A stretch of 64,000 nt of DNA from Ignavibacteriales bacterium (GTDB lineage Bacteria > Bacteroidota > Ignavibacteria > T3Sed10-11), in NCBI GenBank assembly GCA_003562775.1, contig PWTU01000190.1, forward strand, positions 1-64,000, given 5' to 3'. Positions 30,265-39,047 of this stretch are shown piece by piece. A program made the position numbers and the translations under genes. The notes under the pieces are model-generated. The model saw nothing but the letters and a program-made list of their open reading frames with translations. It had not been told where the DNA came from and did not search any database. Each line of letters starts with the position of its first letter. The stretch's first letter is position 1.

Positions 30265-31933
30265 AGTTATTTCATATATCACCGCGCTATTGATCTGCAT
30301 AGGATATAACCTGTCTGCGCAGTATTATTCTGACGATTATCGGCCTGATATAATTCAGATGTTAAACGAGGGAAAAAGTTTACAGGATGTGCTCTTACCG
30401 TATGAAAAATGTCTCACCGCCCCGATGATGGAAATAAAAGCGCATTTTGATAAACTTCCTCCATCGGTTCAAATGGAAGTGAATGAAATGTTTTCGTTGC
30501 CGGTGATGGAAACTTCAATGATTAGTCCGGACGGACTTTTTAAAATTCACTACGATACGTCGGCTTCGAGCCCGCACACGCCGTCGTTAATCGATGAAAG
30601 CGGGAATGGAATACCGGATTACATCGATTCAGTTGCGTCTATTTTTGATCACGTTTGGCATTATCAGATCGATGTGCTCGGCTACGAAAGTCCGTATATT
30701 GGCGATAGCGGTTGTTATCACGTATATGTGGTCAATATGCGAGTACGATTTCCCAGGCCTTCGTATGGGGCTACCATACTTTTAGAACCGGTAAGTGATG
30801 AAGATGAATATGCTACACGGTATAAAACTTATAGTTATGTCGATCACAAATACGAAGGATTTGCAACTCCCGGTTTAGATGGGCTGAGAGTAACGGCAGC
30901 TCACGAATTCCACCACGCGATTCAATTTGGGGCGTATGGGCATTCCGGTGCTGCTCACTCGCTTTTTTTCTATGAAATAACATCAACATGGATGGAAGAT
31001 GTAGTTTATCCTGATATTAACGACTATTACAATTATCTCAGACATCTGTTTGTCGAAACCCATACCAATCGTCCCTATCGAATACCGTTTTATCACAGCT
31101 CGGGTATTCATATGTATGCGCGTGCTATTTGGGGTATCATGATGGAGCGGCGATACAACCGGCACATAATGCGTGAAAAGTGGGAATATATCAGACATAG
31201 TCACCCGATTGATGCCATTGACTTGGCATTGCGAAATCACGGATCGACACTCGAGCAAGAGCTTGCCGAGTTTTATCTCTGGAAATTTTATACCGGGTCG
31301 AGAGCCCGTCCGGATAAATACTTTATCGACGGTGCGGATTATCCGATGCTGTCAAAAAAAACGCCGGTGATTCAACATCTGGGTGAATCGATGTTCAGAG
31401 ATGTCAATGTATTAATACAAACTCTGCATGTTCATGCGGTTACGGCCGGTGAACAGGATACGGTTTATTTTTTAGTGGGTAATGTTGAGAATGCGTTGAC
31501 CGATGGCGAAGAGTTTTATGAGCTGACGGTTTTCTCGGAGCGACAGCCGGATACTCTCCCAATAGGAAACGGATTATGGTATCGCCTGGAATCGAGTGAT
31601 TCGTCGGTTTGGAAAGTGTTTCCGCTTTATATGGAAACTCCCGTTGCCGATGACCGGGTATTGGTATACCCAAACCCATTTCGAACAGGGCAGGCGTCAT
31701 CCTTATCGTTTGTGATAGATACTTCAGATGAAGTTGATTTGACAATATTTTCCAGCGACATGCGCCTGGTATTCAACGATACCGTAAATCCGGAGAGCTC
31801 GTTCGATCGATCGGTCGTCCGGTGGAATGGTCTCGACAACAGGAATCGGCCGGTTGCGAGTGGTGTGTATTTGTATGTATTGCAATATAACGACGCCGTG
31901 CGAAAAGGAAAAGTAACTCTTATACGGGAATAA
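30257..31933 (+). CDS. Secreted MXAN_6640-family-like putative metalloprotease with T9SS type A-like C-terminal domain
   Basis: Signal peptide, DESGNGIPDYIDSVASIFDHVW, VTAAHEFHHAIQFG, STWMEDVVYPDINDYYNYL; C-terminal VYPNPFR...VRWNGLDNRNRPVASGVYLYVLQYNDAVRKGKVTLIRE. Confidence 0.85.
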   Translation: MNKVISYITALLICIGYNLSAQYYSDDYRPDIIQMLNEGKSLQDVLLPYEKCLTAPMMEIKAHFDKLPPSVQMEVNEMFSLPVMETSMISPDGLFKIHYDTSASSPHTPSLIDESGNGIPDYIDSVASIFDHVWHYQIDVLGYESPYIGDSGCYHVYVVNMRVRFPRPSYGATILLEPVSDEDEYATRYKTYSYVDHKYEGFATPGLDGLRVTAAHEFHHAIQFGAYGHSGAAHSLFFYEITSTWMEDVVYPDINDYYNYLRHLFVETHTNRPYRIPFYHSSGIHMYARAIWGIMMERRYNRHIMREKWEYIRHSHPIDAIDLALRNHGSTLEQELAEFYLWKFYTGSRARPDKYFIDGADYPMLSKKTPVIQHLGESMFRDVNVLIQTLHVHAVTAGEQDTVYFLVGNVENALTDGEEFYELTVFSERQPDTLPIGNGLWYRLESSDSSVWKVFPLYMETPVADDRVLVYPNPFRTGQASSLSFVIDTSDEVDLTIFSSDMRLVFNDTVNPESSFDRSVVRWNGLDNRNRPVASGVYLYVLQYNDAVRKGKVTLIRE

Positions 31934-32611
31934 ATGAATTCAATCATACTACAGCTTGAGAATATTCGTAAAGAATTCTCACGCCGGATAATCTTCGATA
32001 AGATCGATCTGATGTTGAAGAACGGAAATTCACTTGCAATTACCGGCATCAACGGATCGGGAAAATCGACGCTTGTTAAGATCATTGCGGGTATATTATC
32101 ACCGACTCGTGGTGCGTTAACATTGTCGGTAAACGGTCTTGAGTTGAAGATCGAACGATATCATAATCATGTCGGTTTTGTGGCGCCGTATATTCACATG
32201 TATGACGAGTTTTCTGCGTATGAGAATTTAAAATTTTTTGCACGTATTCGCGGGCTGACATTCGATAAACAATATGTCGATTACTTGCTCGATCGTGTGG
32301 TTTTATACGACCGTCGCAATGACGCGGTTCGTACCTATTCCAGCGGTATGAAACAACGGTTAAAATATGCCTTTGCACTATTACATAAACCGGAGGTATT
32401 AATATTTGATGAGCCGCGCGCCAATCTCGACAGGCACGGTATAGCGACGGTGTATGAAATAATGGAAGAGCATAAACCGGACGGCATTCTTATATTAGCC
32501 ACGAATGATCAGGAAGATCTTTCGTATGCGGAAACTATTCTGAACCTGGATGAGTTACGGATGGCGAAGGTTGGTGTGAAAAAAGAGCAAATTAATGTAG
32601 TGGCAAAATAA
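31934..32611 (+). CDS. ccmA: Cytochrome c biogenesis heme exporter ATPase CcmA
   Basis: ITGINGSGKSTLVKIIAG, TYSSGMKQRLKYAFALLHKPEVLIFDEP; first gene of the ccmABCDEF order. Confidence 0.88.
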   Translation: MNSIILQLENIRKEFSRRIIFDKIDLMLKNGNSLAITGINGSGKSTLVKIIAGILSPTRGALTLSVNGLELKIERYHNHVGFVAPYIHMYDEFSAYENLKFFARIRGLTFDKQYVDYLLDRVVLYDRRNDAVRTYSSGMKQRLKYAFALLHKPEVLIFDEPRANLDRHGIATVYEIMEEHKPDGILILATNDQEDLSYAETILNLDELRMAKVGVKKEQINVVAK

Positions 32612-32621
32612 TTTTAATCCA

Positions 32622-33287
32622 ATGATCCAACAAACAACGGCGGTATTTCTTAAAGACTTTCAATCTGAATTGAGAACCCGATATGCAATCAATGCACTCG
32701 TAATGTTTGTAATTACAACGTTATCGATTATCCTTTTCTCCATCGGCGGTGAACGGGTTTCGCTCGAGGTGCTTGCAGGAATGCTCTGGGTCGTTATTTT
32801 CTTCTCGGCAATGTCCGGTTTATCGAGATCGTTTGTAAGTGAGGAAGAACGTGGCACAACGATGACGCTCCAATTGTTGGCACAACCGGCGGTAGTATAT
32901 TTCGGTAAATTATTGTTTAATCTGGTGCTCATCATTTCCATCAATACACTGGTCGTTGCTTTGTATTTATTACTCATTCCTTTATTTGTCGTTCAGACGG
33001 CAAGCATTTTTTTTCTAACCCTTTTTCTCGGCAGTGTCGGATTGGCTTGTGCTTCGACCATAATTGCCGCGATAATTGCAAAAGCAAATTCCAAAGGAAC
33101 GCTTTATCCGGTGCTTTCGTTTCCAATATTGTTGCCGCTATTAATGACGGTAATGAACGCTACTAAATTGTCGCTCGACGGCGCTCCCTTTGCCGAAGCA
33201 ACCGGTGAATTTCGAGTGCTAATTTCATATTCCGTCGTTCTGATAGCGGTTTCCTGGGTACTATTTGATTATGTATGGAAAGATTGA
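32622..33287 (+). CDS. ccmB: Heme exporter membrane subunit CcmB
   Basis: FLKDFQSELRTRYAINALVMFVI, SEEERGTTMTLQLLAQPAVVYFGKLLFN, LYPVLSFPILLPLLM. Confidence 0.92.
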   Translation: MIQQTTAVFLKDFQSELRTRYAINALVMFVITTLSIILFSIGGERVSLEVLAGMLWVVIFFSAMSGLSRSFVSEEERGTTMTLQLLAQPAVVYFGKLLFNLVLIISINTLVVALYLLLIPLFVVQTASIFFLTLFLGSVGLACASTIIAAIIAKANSKGTLYPVLSFPILLPLLMTVMNATKLSLDGAPFAEATGEFRVLISYSVVLIAVSWVLFDYVWKD

Positions 33288-33474
33288 ACATGTTGCCTAA
33301 TTCCTGAGGTTTTCTTATTTTTAAAATATTTACGGACTCTGAGTTCCGATTATTGAGATTATTGAGAGAGAATTTTTAAAAAGTTCCCATTAGAGTTAAA
33401 ATTTCTGTATAATAATGTGGCACAGCGTTTGATATCATATATGTTGTAAATTTCAACATAGGAGAAAACGGGTT

Positions 33475-34188
33475 TTGAAATATAAGTTCTGGAAGATTTT
33501 TCTTGGTATTTGGTTAGCGATAGTCATAATCATTGGGTTTTCATTTGAGATTGTTGACTCACCTCAAAATTGGTATGAATTCCCGAATATACCCGGACTC
33601 GAGAACAAAGCCCGGATTATTTTTTTCCATGTTCCGACTGCGTGGATTGCAGTCGTAGCATTTTTAATGGCGATGGTCAACGGAATACGATACCTCCGGA
33701 AGAATGATCTTGAGTATGATGTACGCTCTTCATCTGCCGCCGGTCTCGGATTGATATTTTGCATCCTTGCTACGGTCACCGGTGCAATTTGGGCAAAGTT
33801 TAACTGGGGCGCATACTGGAATTGGGATCCCCGGCAAACGAGCATATTTGTACTTATGTTAATTTATGGTGCATACTTTGCCCTTCGTTCGGCGATAGAA
33901 GTTGACGAAAAGCGGGCAAGTTTGTCGGCAGTGTATGCGATTATCGCCTTTGTCACGGTTCCTTTTTTAGTGTTCATAATGCCGAGAATGATGAGCGGCT
34001 TACATCCCGGTTCGGCAAGCGATGAAGGCGCCGGGCCGGTAGTTGATTTTAGTATGGATACCACGATGTATATCGTTTTTATTGCATCTTTGTTCGGTTT
34101 TACATTGTTATATTTATGGATATATGAATTGAGAGTCCGGTTAGGTATGATAGAATTGAGGCATGAATCACTTCGGTCACAAGAATAG
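33475..34188 (+). CDS. ccmC: Heme exporter protein CcmC
   Basis: ARIIFFHVPTAWIA, WGAYWNWDPRQTSIFVLMLIYGAYFALR (WWD motif). TTG start. Confidence 0.93.
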   Translation: MKYKFWKIFLGIWLAIVIIIGFSFEIVDSPQNWYEFPNIPGLENKARIIFFHVPTAWIAVVAFLMAMVNGIRYLRKNDLEYDVRSSSAAGLGLIFCILATVTGAIWAKFNWGAYWNWDPRQTSIFVLMLIYGAYFALRSAIEVDEKRASLSAVYAIIAFVTVPFLVFIMPRMMSGLHPGSASDEGAGPVVDFSMDTTMYIVFIASLFGFTLLYLWIYELRVRLGMIELRHESLRSQE

Positions 34189-34198
34189 GAGATATTGA

Positions 34199-34339
34199 TT
34201 GGAATCATTATATGATTTTCTCGATAAGCATGATATTTATATAGTACTGGTAGTTGTGCTTGTAATCTGGTTGTTATTATATTTTTATTTATTCCGGCTC
34301 GATAAAAAAATAAGCAAAATTGAAGAAACAGGTAAGTGA
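34199..34339 (+). CDS. ccmD: CcmD family small membrane protein (not in the ORF track)
   Basis: 46-aa ORF from TTG 34199 to TGA 34339: MESLYDFLDKHDIYIVLVVVLVIWLLLYFYLFRLDKKISKIEETGK. One TM helix plus basic tail, located between ccmC and ccmE. Confidence 0.8.
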   Translation: MESLYDFLDKHDIYIVLVVVLVIWLLLYFYLFRLDKKISKIEETGK

Positions 34340-34386
34340 AAAGTTTTAGAAGATTATAATAATCAACATCGTAAAGGAGTGTCGGT

Positions 34387-34797
34387 ATGAATACAAAAGC
34401 AATCGTGGCGGGTGTTATTATCGTAATATTTCTCATTTTTGGAGCGTGGTCGTTCCTCGAGAGTAATGTTGAGTATACTGATTTCCAGTCGGCTTATGAG
34501 ACCGGACGAACCGTTCAGGTAGAAGGCACCTGGGTGAAAGAAAAAGGCGAGCGATATGATGCGAATCAAAATGAGTTTACATTTTATATGGCTGACAAAA
34601 ATGATCAGGTAGTCCGCGTAGTGCTTGAAGGTCCCCGTCCGAATAATTTTGAAATAGCCACCAGTGTCGTTGCGCGCGGCCGCTTCGTGTCGGAAGATGA
34701 GTTTCGCTCGACGAACGTGCTCACCAAATGCCCCTCAAAATATGAGGGTTCCGTTGAAGAAATGATGGGCGGCGCAGAGAAGCAATATTATGAATAA
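34387..34797 (+). CDS. ccmE: Cytochrome c maturation protein CcmE, CXXXY variant
   Basis: VQVEGTWVKEKGERYDANQNEFTFYMADKNDQVVRVVLEGPRPNNFE...VLTKCPSKYEG; Cys115 and Tyr119 at the usual HxxxY site. Confidence 0.88.
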   Translation: MNTKAIVAGVIIVIFLIFGAWSFLESNVEYTDFQSAYETGRTVQVEGTWVKEKGERYDANQNEFTFYMADKNDQVVRVVLEGPRPNNFEIATSVVARGRFVSEDEFRSTNVLTKCPSKYEGSVEEMMGGAEKQYYE

Positions 34798-34838
34798 TGT
34801 GCGTACCTGGACAGGGTGCTTATAACCAAGGAGGATAA

Positions 34839-37133
34839 ATGATAGGCAGTATTATAATTAAAATCGCATTTCTCGGAATAATAGTATCGCTTGGCGCCTA
34901 TTATCTCTCGTTTAGAAATCAAAACCAAAAGTTTCTACCCTATGCACGCGCCGGATATCATACAGCAGTTGTCGGACTTATGATCGCATCGGCAATACTT
35001 ATGTATCTTATCCTGACGCATCAATTTCAATATACTTATGTCTGGAGCTATAGCTCCACAACGCTCCCCACCGGATTGTTGGCCGCTTCGTTCTGGGCGG
35101 GTCAGGAAGGCAGTTTTCTTCTTTGGGCGCTGTTAGCAGGTTTGGTCGGAGTGTTTCTGATGTCATATGCCACCAATAAAGGATATGAAGGTCAGTTGAT
35201 GTTTGTATATTCCTTGATTGTCGGTGTACTGTTGCTGATGCTCATCGTGAAAGACCCATTTTTACGGGTCTGGCAATCGTTCCCCGGACAGGTTGAAGCA
35301 GGATTTATTCCGCCGGATGGGCGAGGTATGAACCCACTTCTGCAAAATTACTGGATGGTTATCCATCCACCGATATTATTTGTCGGATTTGCAGCTATGG
35401 GTGCAACGTATGCCTTTGCGGTTGCTGCGTTATTGAAAAAAGATTACACGCACTGGGTTCGACCGGCAACACCCTGGTTTGCATTCGGTGTGCTGTCGCT
35501 CGGGCTGGGCATAATGTTAGGCGGTTACTGGGCGTACGAGACTCTTGGCTGGGGTGGTTACTGGGCATGGGATCCGGTAGAGAATTCATCTCTTGTACCA
35601 TGGCTTATCGGACTTGCAGCGTTACATACAATGCTGGCGCAGAGACGCAGCGGGGCATTTGTGCGTACTAATCTGATACTCGGGATTTTGACGTTTGTGC
35701 TTGTTCTATATAGTACATTTTTAACCCGTAGCGGTGTTCTTGGTGCTACCTCCGTACACTCATTTGTGGAACCCGGCTGGATGGCATATATACTGTTATT
35801 GTCTTTTATCATATTCTTCGGCGGTTTCGGTTTGCTGTTGTTGTTTGTGAGAATGCGCGAGATGCCGAGCGTACCGATTGAGTATAATTATATGTCGAAA
35901 GAGTTTGCACTATTCCTGGGGTCGGCATCGCTTATTTTTATTGCATTGTTTACTATTGTCGGGACATCGTCGCCGATCATTACCAACTTGATCAAAGGAC
36001 AGGTGAGCGCTGTAGATATTTCGTTCTATGAACAAACCACCACGCCATTTGGAATTGCAGTTGCATTCCTTGCCGGATTTGCACAGATACTGTGGTGGAA
36101 ATCTTCGAAAACAAGAAATATTTTAAAGAATATGCTTCCCGCTTTGATAATTGCCGCTATTGCAACCGGGATTATGATCGTAGTCGGATTGTCAACCATT
36201 ATGATGATCCTGCTGACGTTTGCCGCCTGGTTTGTGCTGGTAGTAAATATACAAATGGCTTTCAAGATCGGACGCGGTAACCCCCGGTTTATCGGTGGAG
36301 CAGTCGCCCATATCGGCGTTGGTTTACTCTTTCTTGGATTTATTACAACTGCAATGTACGACCGCCAACAAACGATCCAACTTGTACAAGGTGAGCCGGT
36401 TGAAGCGCTCGGGTACACGTTAACCTATACCGGATATTCGCCCGCCGGCCACGAACGCTGGGCGTTTAATGTTACCGCTGAACGAAACGGCAGAACCATT
36501 AATCTTGCACCGGTAATGTATCAAAGCGATTTCAACAATAGCTTAATTCGTAATCCCGATATTGTGAACCGGTTGACATTCGATTTTTATCTTGCTCCGC
36601 TCGGCCTTGATACAAAAGAGGTTGAAGGCGTTGCAGGGAGTACACATACCCTCAATAGAGGTATAGCAAAGACATTTGAGGATTATTCTATTACCTTTGT
36701 CGGATTCGATATGGACGCCGATCGGCATATGATGGGAAGCTCGAATGAGATGGTTATCGGTGTTATGCTTGATGTTACGCACGATGGATCCACCGAACGG
36801 GTTATACCGGAAGTCGTTAATCGCGCCGGAGAAATGGATTTCAGACCCGCGATGACTTCGGATGCGGCATTACAGTTTAATATTCAATCGATACGTCCGG
36901 ACCAGGAGAACCCCGATCGCTCAAGCGTAAGAGTTGAAATCGTAAAAGGCGGAACCACCCTTACCTCATCGGGGCCTGCAAGAACGCAGGACGTGCTTGT
37001 CGTTGAGGCGAGCATTCAGCCGTTTATTAATCTGGTATGGCTCGGAACAATCGTAACTATAATTGGTTTAATTATCACGATCGTTCGCCGTGCGCGGGAA
37101 GCCAGACCGAGGGATCAGGAATCGTGGGGGTAG
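34839..37133 (+). CDS. ccmF: Heme lyase CcmF
   Basis: WAGQEGSFLLWALLAG, GGYWAWDPVENSSLVPWLIGLAALHT, RSGVLGATSVHSF. Confidence 0.95.
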   Translation: MIGSIIIKIAFLGIIVSLGAYYLSFRNQNQKFLPYARAGYHTAVVGLMIASAILMYLILTHQFQYTYVWSYSSTTLPTGLLAASFWAGQEGSFLLWALLAGLVGVFLMSYATNKGYEGQLMFVYSLIVGVLLLMLIVKDPFLRVWQSFPGQVEAGFIPPDGRGMNPLLQNYWMVIHPPILFVGFAAMGATYAFAVAALLKKDYTHWVRPATPWFAFGVLSLGLGIMLGGYWAYETLGWGGYWAWDPVENSSLVPWLIGLAALHTMLAQRRSGAFVRTNLILGILTFVLVLYSTFLTRSGVLGATSVHSFVEPGWMAYILLLSFIIFFGGFGLLLLFVRMREMPSVPIEYNYMSKEFALFLGSASLIFIALFTIVGTSSPIITNLIKGQVSAVDISFYEQTTTPFGIAVAFLAGFAQILWWKSSKTRNILKNMLPALIIAAIATGIMIVVGLSTIMMILLTFAAWFVLVVNIQMAFKIGRGNPRFIGGAVAHIGVGLLFLGFITTAMYDRQQTIQLVQGEPVEALGYTLTYTGYSPAGHERWAFNVTAERNGRTINLAPVMYQSDFNNSLIRNPDIVNRLTFDFYLAPLGLDTKEVEGVAGSTHTLNRGIAKTFEDYSITFVGFDMDADRHMMGSSNEMVIGVMLDVTHDGSTERVIPEVVNRAGEMDFRPAMTSDAALQFNIQSIRPDQENPDRSSVRVEIVKGGTTLTSSGPARTQDVLVVEASIQPFINLVWLGTIVTIIGLIITIVRRAREARPRDQESWG

Positions 37134-37176
37134 TGGATAGCTCTGTATTTTTTGGTTGATATTTCCTGTTTGTAAT

Positions 37177-37212
37177 ATCCCCGTATGTTTAATAAACGTG
37201 CGGGGATTTTTT
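37177..37212 (+). terminator. Rho-independent terminator of the ccm cluster
   Basis: ATCCCCGTATGTTTA / ATAAACGTGCGGGGAT long stem with two G:U pairs, then TTTTT. Confidence 0.85.
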
Positions 37213-37221
37213 ATATATATA

Positions 37222-37374
37222 ATAACGGCGCGGGCACTCGATGAGAACATAGAGAGTTTTTCTCTGTTAAAAAAGCTCGGATTTGAATTTATAGATAAAA
37301 CTCCATATAAAGGTAAAATTAACGGGAAATTAGGTGAATGGCAAAATTTCCGGAAGACTAATTGCTATGGTTAA
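37222..37374 (+). pseudogene. C-terminal remnant of a GNAT N-acetyltransferase
   Basis: ITARALDENIESFSLLKKLGFEFIDKTPYKGKINGKLGEWQNFRKTNCYG* has the GNAT acetyl-CoA-binding signature (N-x-x-S-x-x-LLKKLGF). No upstream domain: a terminator lies directly 5'. Confidence 0.6.
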
Positions 37375-37441
37375 ACGTATTTGTCACAAACCGCATAATT
37401 GAGAAACTTTTGAACGCTTTATGATTCAAAATTAGAGAAAT

Positions 37442-37909
37442 ATGGATCAACAGAACGTCAAAAAATCCGAAAACTCGCACGGGGAATTGAAAATATATTT
37501 CTCAGGTTCCATTAGCGGGGGGAGGGACGATGCGGATTTGTATCTTCAATTGATCCGCTGTCTCGAAAAATATGGACGGGTTTTAACCGAACACATAGGC
37601 GATAAACAAGTAACCAATCTCGGTGAGGGCAATATAACAGACGAGTCAATATATAATCGTGATATGTCGATGCTCCGTGAAGCAGATGTTTTGATCGCCG
37701 AGGTTTCAACACCATCGCTTGGCGTGGGATACGAGATTGCAAAGGCAGAGGAAATGGGTAAAAAAGTGCTGTGTCTCTATAGAACACAAATCAATAAGAG
37801 GTTATCGGCAATGATATCGGGTAATCCTCATGTACTGACCGTACGATATACGTCGTATCCCGAAGCGGCAAAATGCATCGATGAGTTTTTCAATTCGCCG
37901 GATTTATAA
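37442..37909 (+). CDS. Nucleoside 2-deoxyribosyltransferase-like / DNPH1-like hydrolase
   Basis: IYFSGSISGGRDD, GRVLTEHIG, ADVLIAEVSTPSLGVGYEIAKAEEMGKKVLCLYR. Confidence 0.85.
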   Translation: MDQQNVKKSENSHGELKIYFSGSISGGRDDADLYLQLIRCLEKYGRVLTEHIGDKQVTNLGEGNITDESIYNRDMSMLREADVLIAEVSTPSLGVGYEIAKAEEMGKKVLCLYRTQINKRLSAMISGNPHVLTVRYTSYPEAAKCIDEFFNSPDL

Positions 37910-37936
37910 AATATTGTTGCGGGTAAGGGATCTTAT

Positions 37937-38821
37937 ATGAACATTCCGGGATTACGAGGATTGAATCCTCTTACAATAGTAAGACGATCGGTTACCTATT
38001 ATCTCGAAAATGACATGCTCACCTACGCTGCCGCGCTGGCGTTTCAGGCGTTGTTTTCGATTTTTCCGTTTATGATTGTACTCATCGCAATGCTCGGTCT
38101 GCTCGACTTAATGCAATTTTTTGATTGGATACGTCAGCAGGCAGCTTTATTGCTCCCTGATGAAGCGATGAATCTGGTGGATCATGTGATTGAGGAAGTG
38201 CAACAACCGCGGGGCGGTTTGCTCTCAATAGGGTTAGCCGTCGCTCTATGGGTAGCATCTGGAGCCATGCGGGTTACAATCAATGCGTTAAATGTCGTTT
38301 ACAGAGTAAAAGAAGGGCGTCCATTCTGGAAGCTTTATCCGCTCTCAATAATTTATACACTCTGTATCGCCGCAACGTTAATCGTCGCAGCGATTTTAAT
38401 GGTTATGGGGCCACAGGCAATGCAATGGGTTGCCGAAATGGTCGGGTTAGAACAATTCGTTGTTACATTGTGGATGTGGGTGCGAATCCCGTTAGCGTTG
38501 ATGCTCCTGATGCTTACCGTGGCGTTTGTTTACTATATAGCACCGGATGTAGAACAAAAAATCCGGTTTATTACTCCCGGCTCGGTATTATCGGTCCTCG
38601 TGTGGGTATCTGCGTCGATTGGGTTCGGTTTTTATATACAAAATTTTGCAGATTATAGTGCCGTTTACGGCAGTATTGGTACCGTTGTTGTCTTAATGAT
38701 GTATTTTTATATATCAGCGGCAGTATTGTTGTTCGGCGCCGAACTAAATGCCGTCATTGAGGACCTTGTTCCTTCGGGGAAAGATCTTGGTGAAAAAAAG
38801 TTCAAGTGGCGTAGAGATTAA
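37937..38821 (+). CDS. YihY/virulence factor BrkB family membrane protein
   Basis: LTYAAALAFQALFSIFPFMIVLIAMLG, YGSIGTVVVLMMYFYISAAVLLFGAELNAV. Confidence 0.92.
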   Translation: MNIPGLRGLNPLTIVRRSVTYYLENDMLTYAAALAFQALFSIFPFMIVLIAMLGLLDLMQFFDWIRQQAALLLPDEAMNLVDHVIEEVQQPRGGLLSIGLAVALWVASGAMRVTINALNVVYRVKEGRPFWKLYPLSIIYTLCIAATLIVAAILMVMGPQAMQWVAEMVGLEQFVVTLWMWVRIPLALMLLMLTVAFVYYIAPDVEQKIRFITPGSVLSVLVWVSASIGFGFYIQNFADYSAVYGSIGTVVVLMMYFYISAAVLLFGAELNAVIEDLVPSGKDLGEKKFKWRRD

Positions 38822-38840
38822 ACCCCGAAATTCAAGGTCG

Positions 38841-39047
38841 TTACCCTACTCGATACCCCGCTTCGGTAACCTTTTGTTTTACTGCGTCGGGATTTAAATC
38901 TCGCTCGTGTGTGATCACGACGTTGTTCTCTTGATGTGATGCCGTTGCATCAATTACTCCCGGAATTGTTTTCAGCGCTTTCGCAACTGCCGCCTCACAA
39001 TGACCGCAAGACATTCCTTCAACTTTAATTGTAGTTTGCTGACTCAT
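38841..39047 (-). CDS. Candidate internally initiated CopZ-like copper chaperone, in frame with the copA 3' end
   Basis: Minus-strand ATG at 39047 preceded by AAGGAG (39059-39054) and a 6-nt spacer. Product: 68-aa stand-alone HMA domain [31 protein letters not shown]...EAGYRVG. Confidence 0.55.
   Translation of the reverse strand: MSQQTTIKVEGMSCGHCEAAVAKALKTIPGVIDATASHQENNVVITHERDLNPDAVKQKVTEAGYRVG

Noticed and set aside
37156-37374. 73-aa ORF treated as an intact gene
   Set aside because: Its first ~20 codons run through the ccmF terminator; only the downstream part looks protein-like, so it was called a GNAT remnant.
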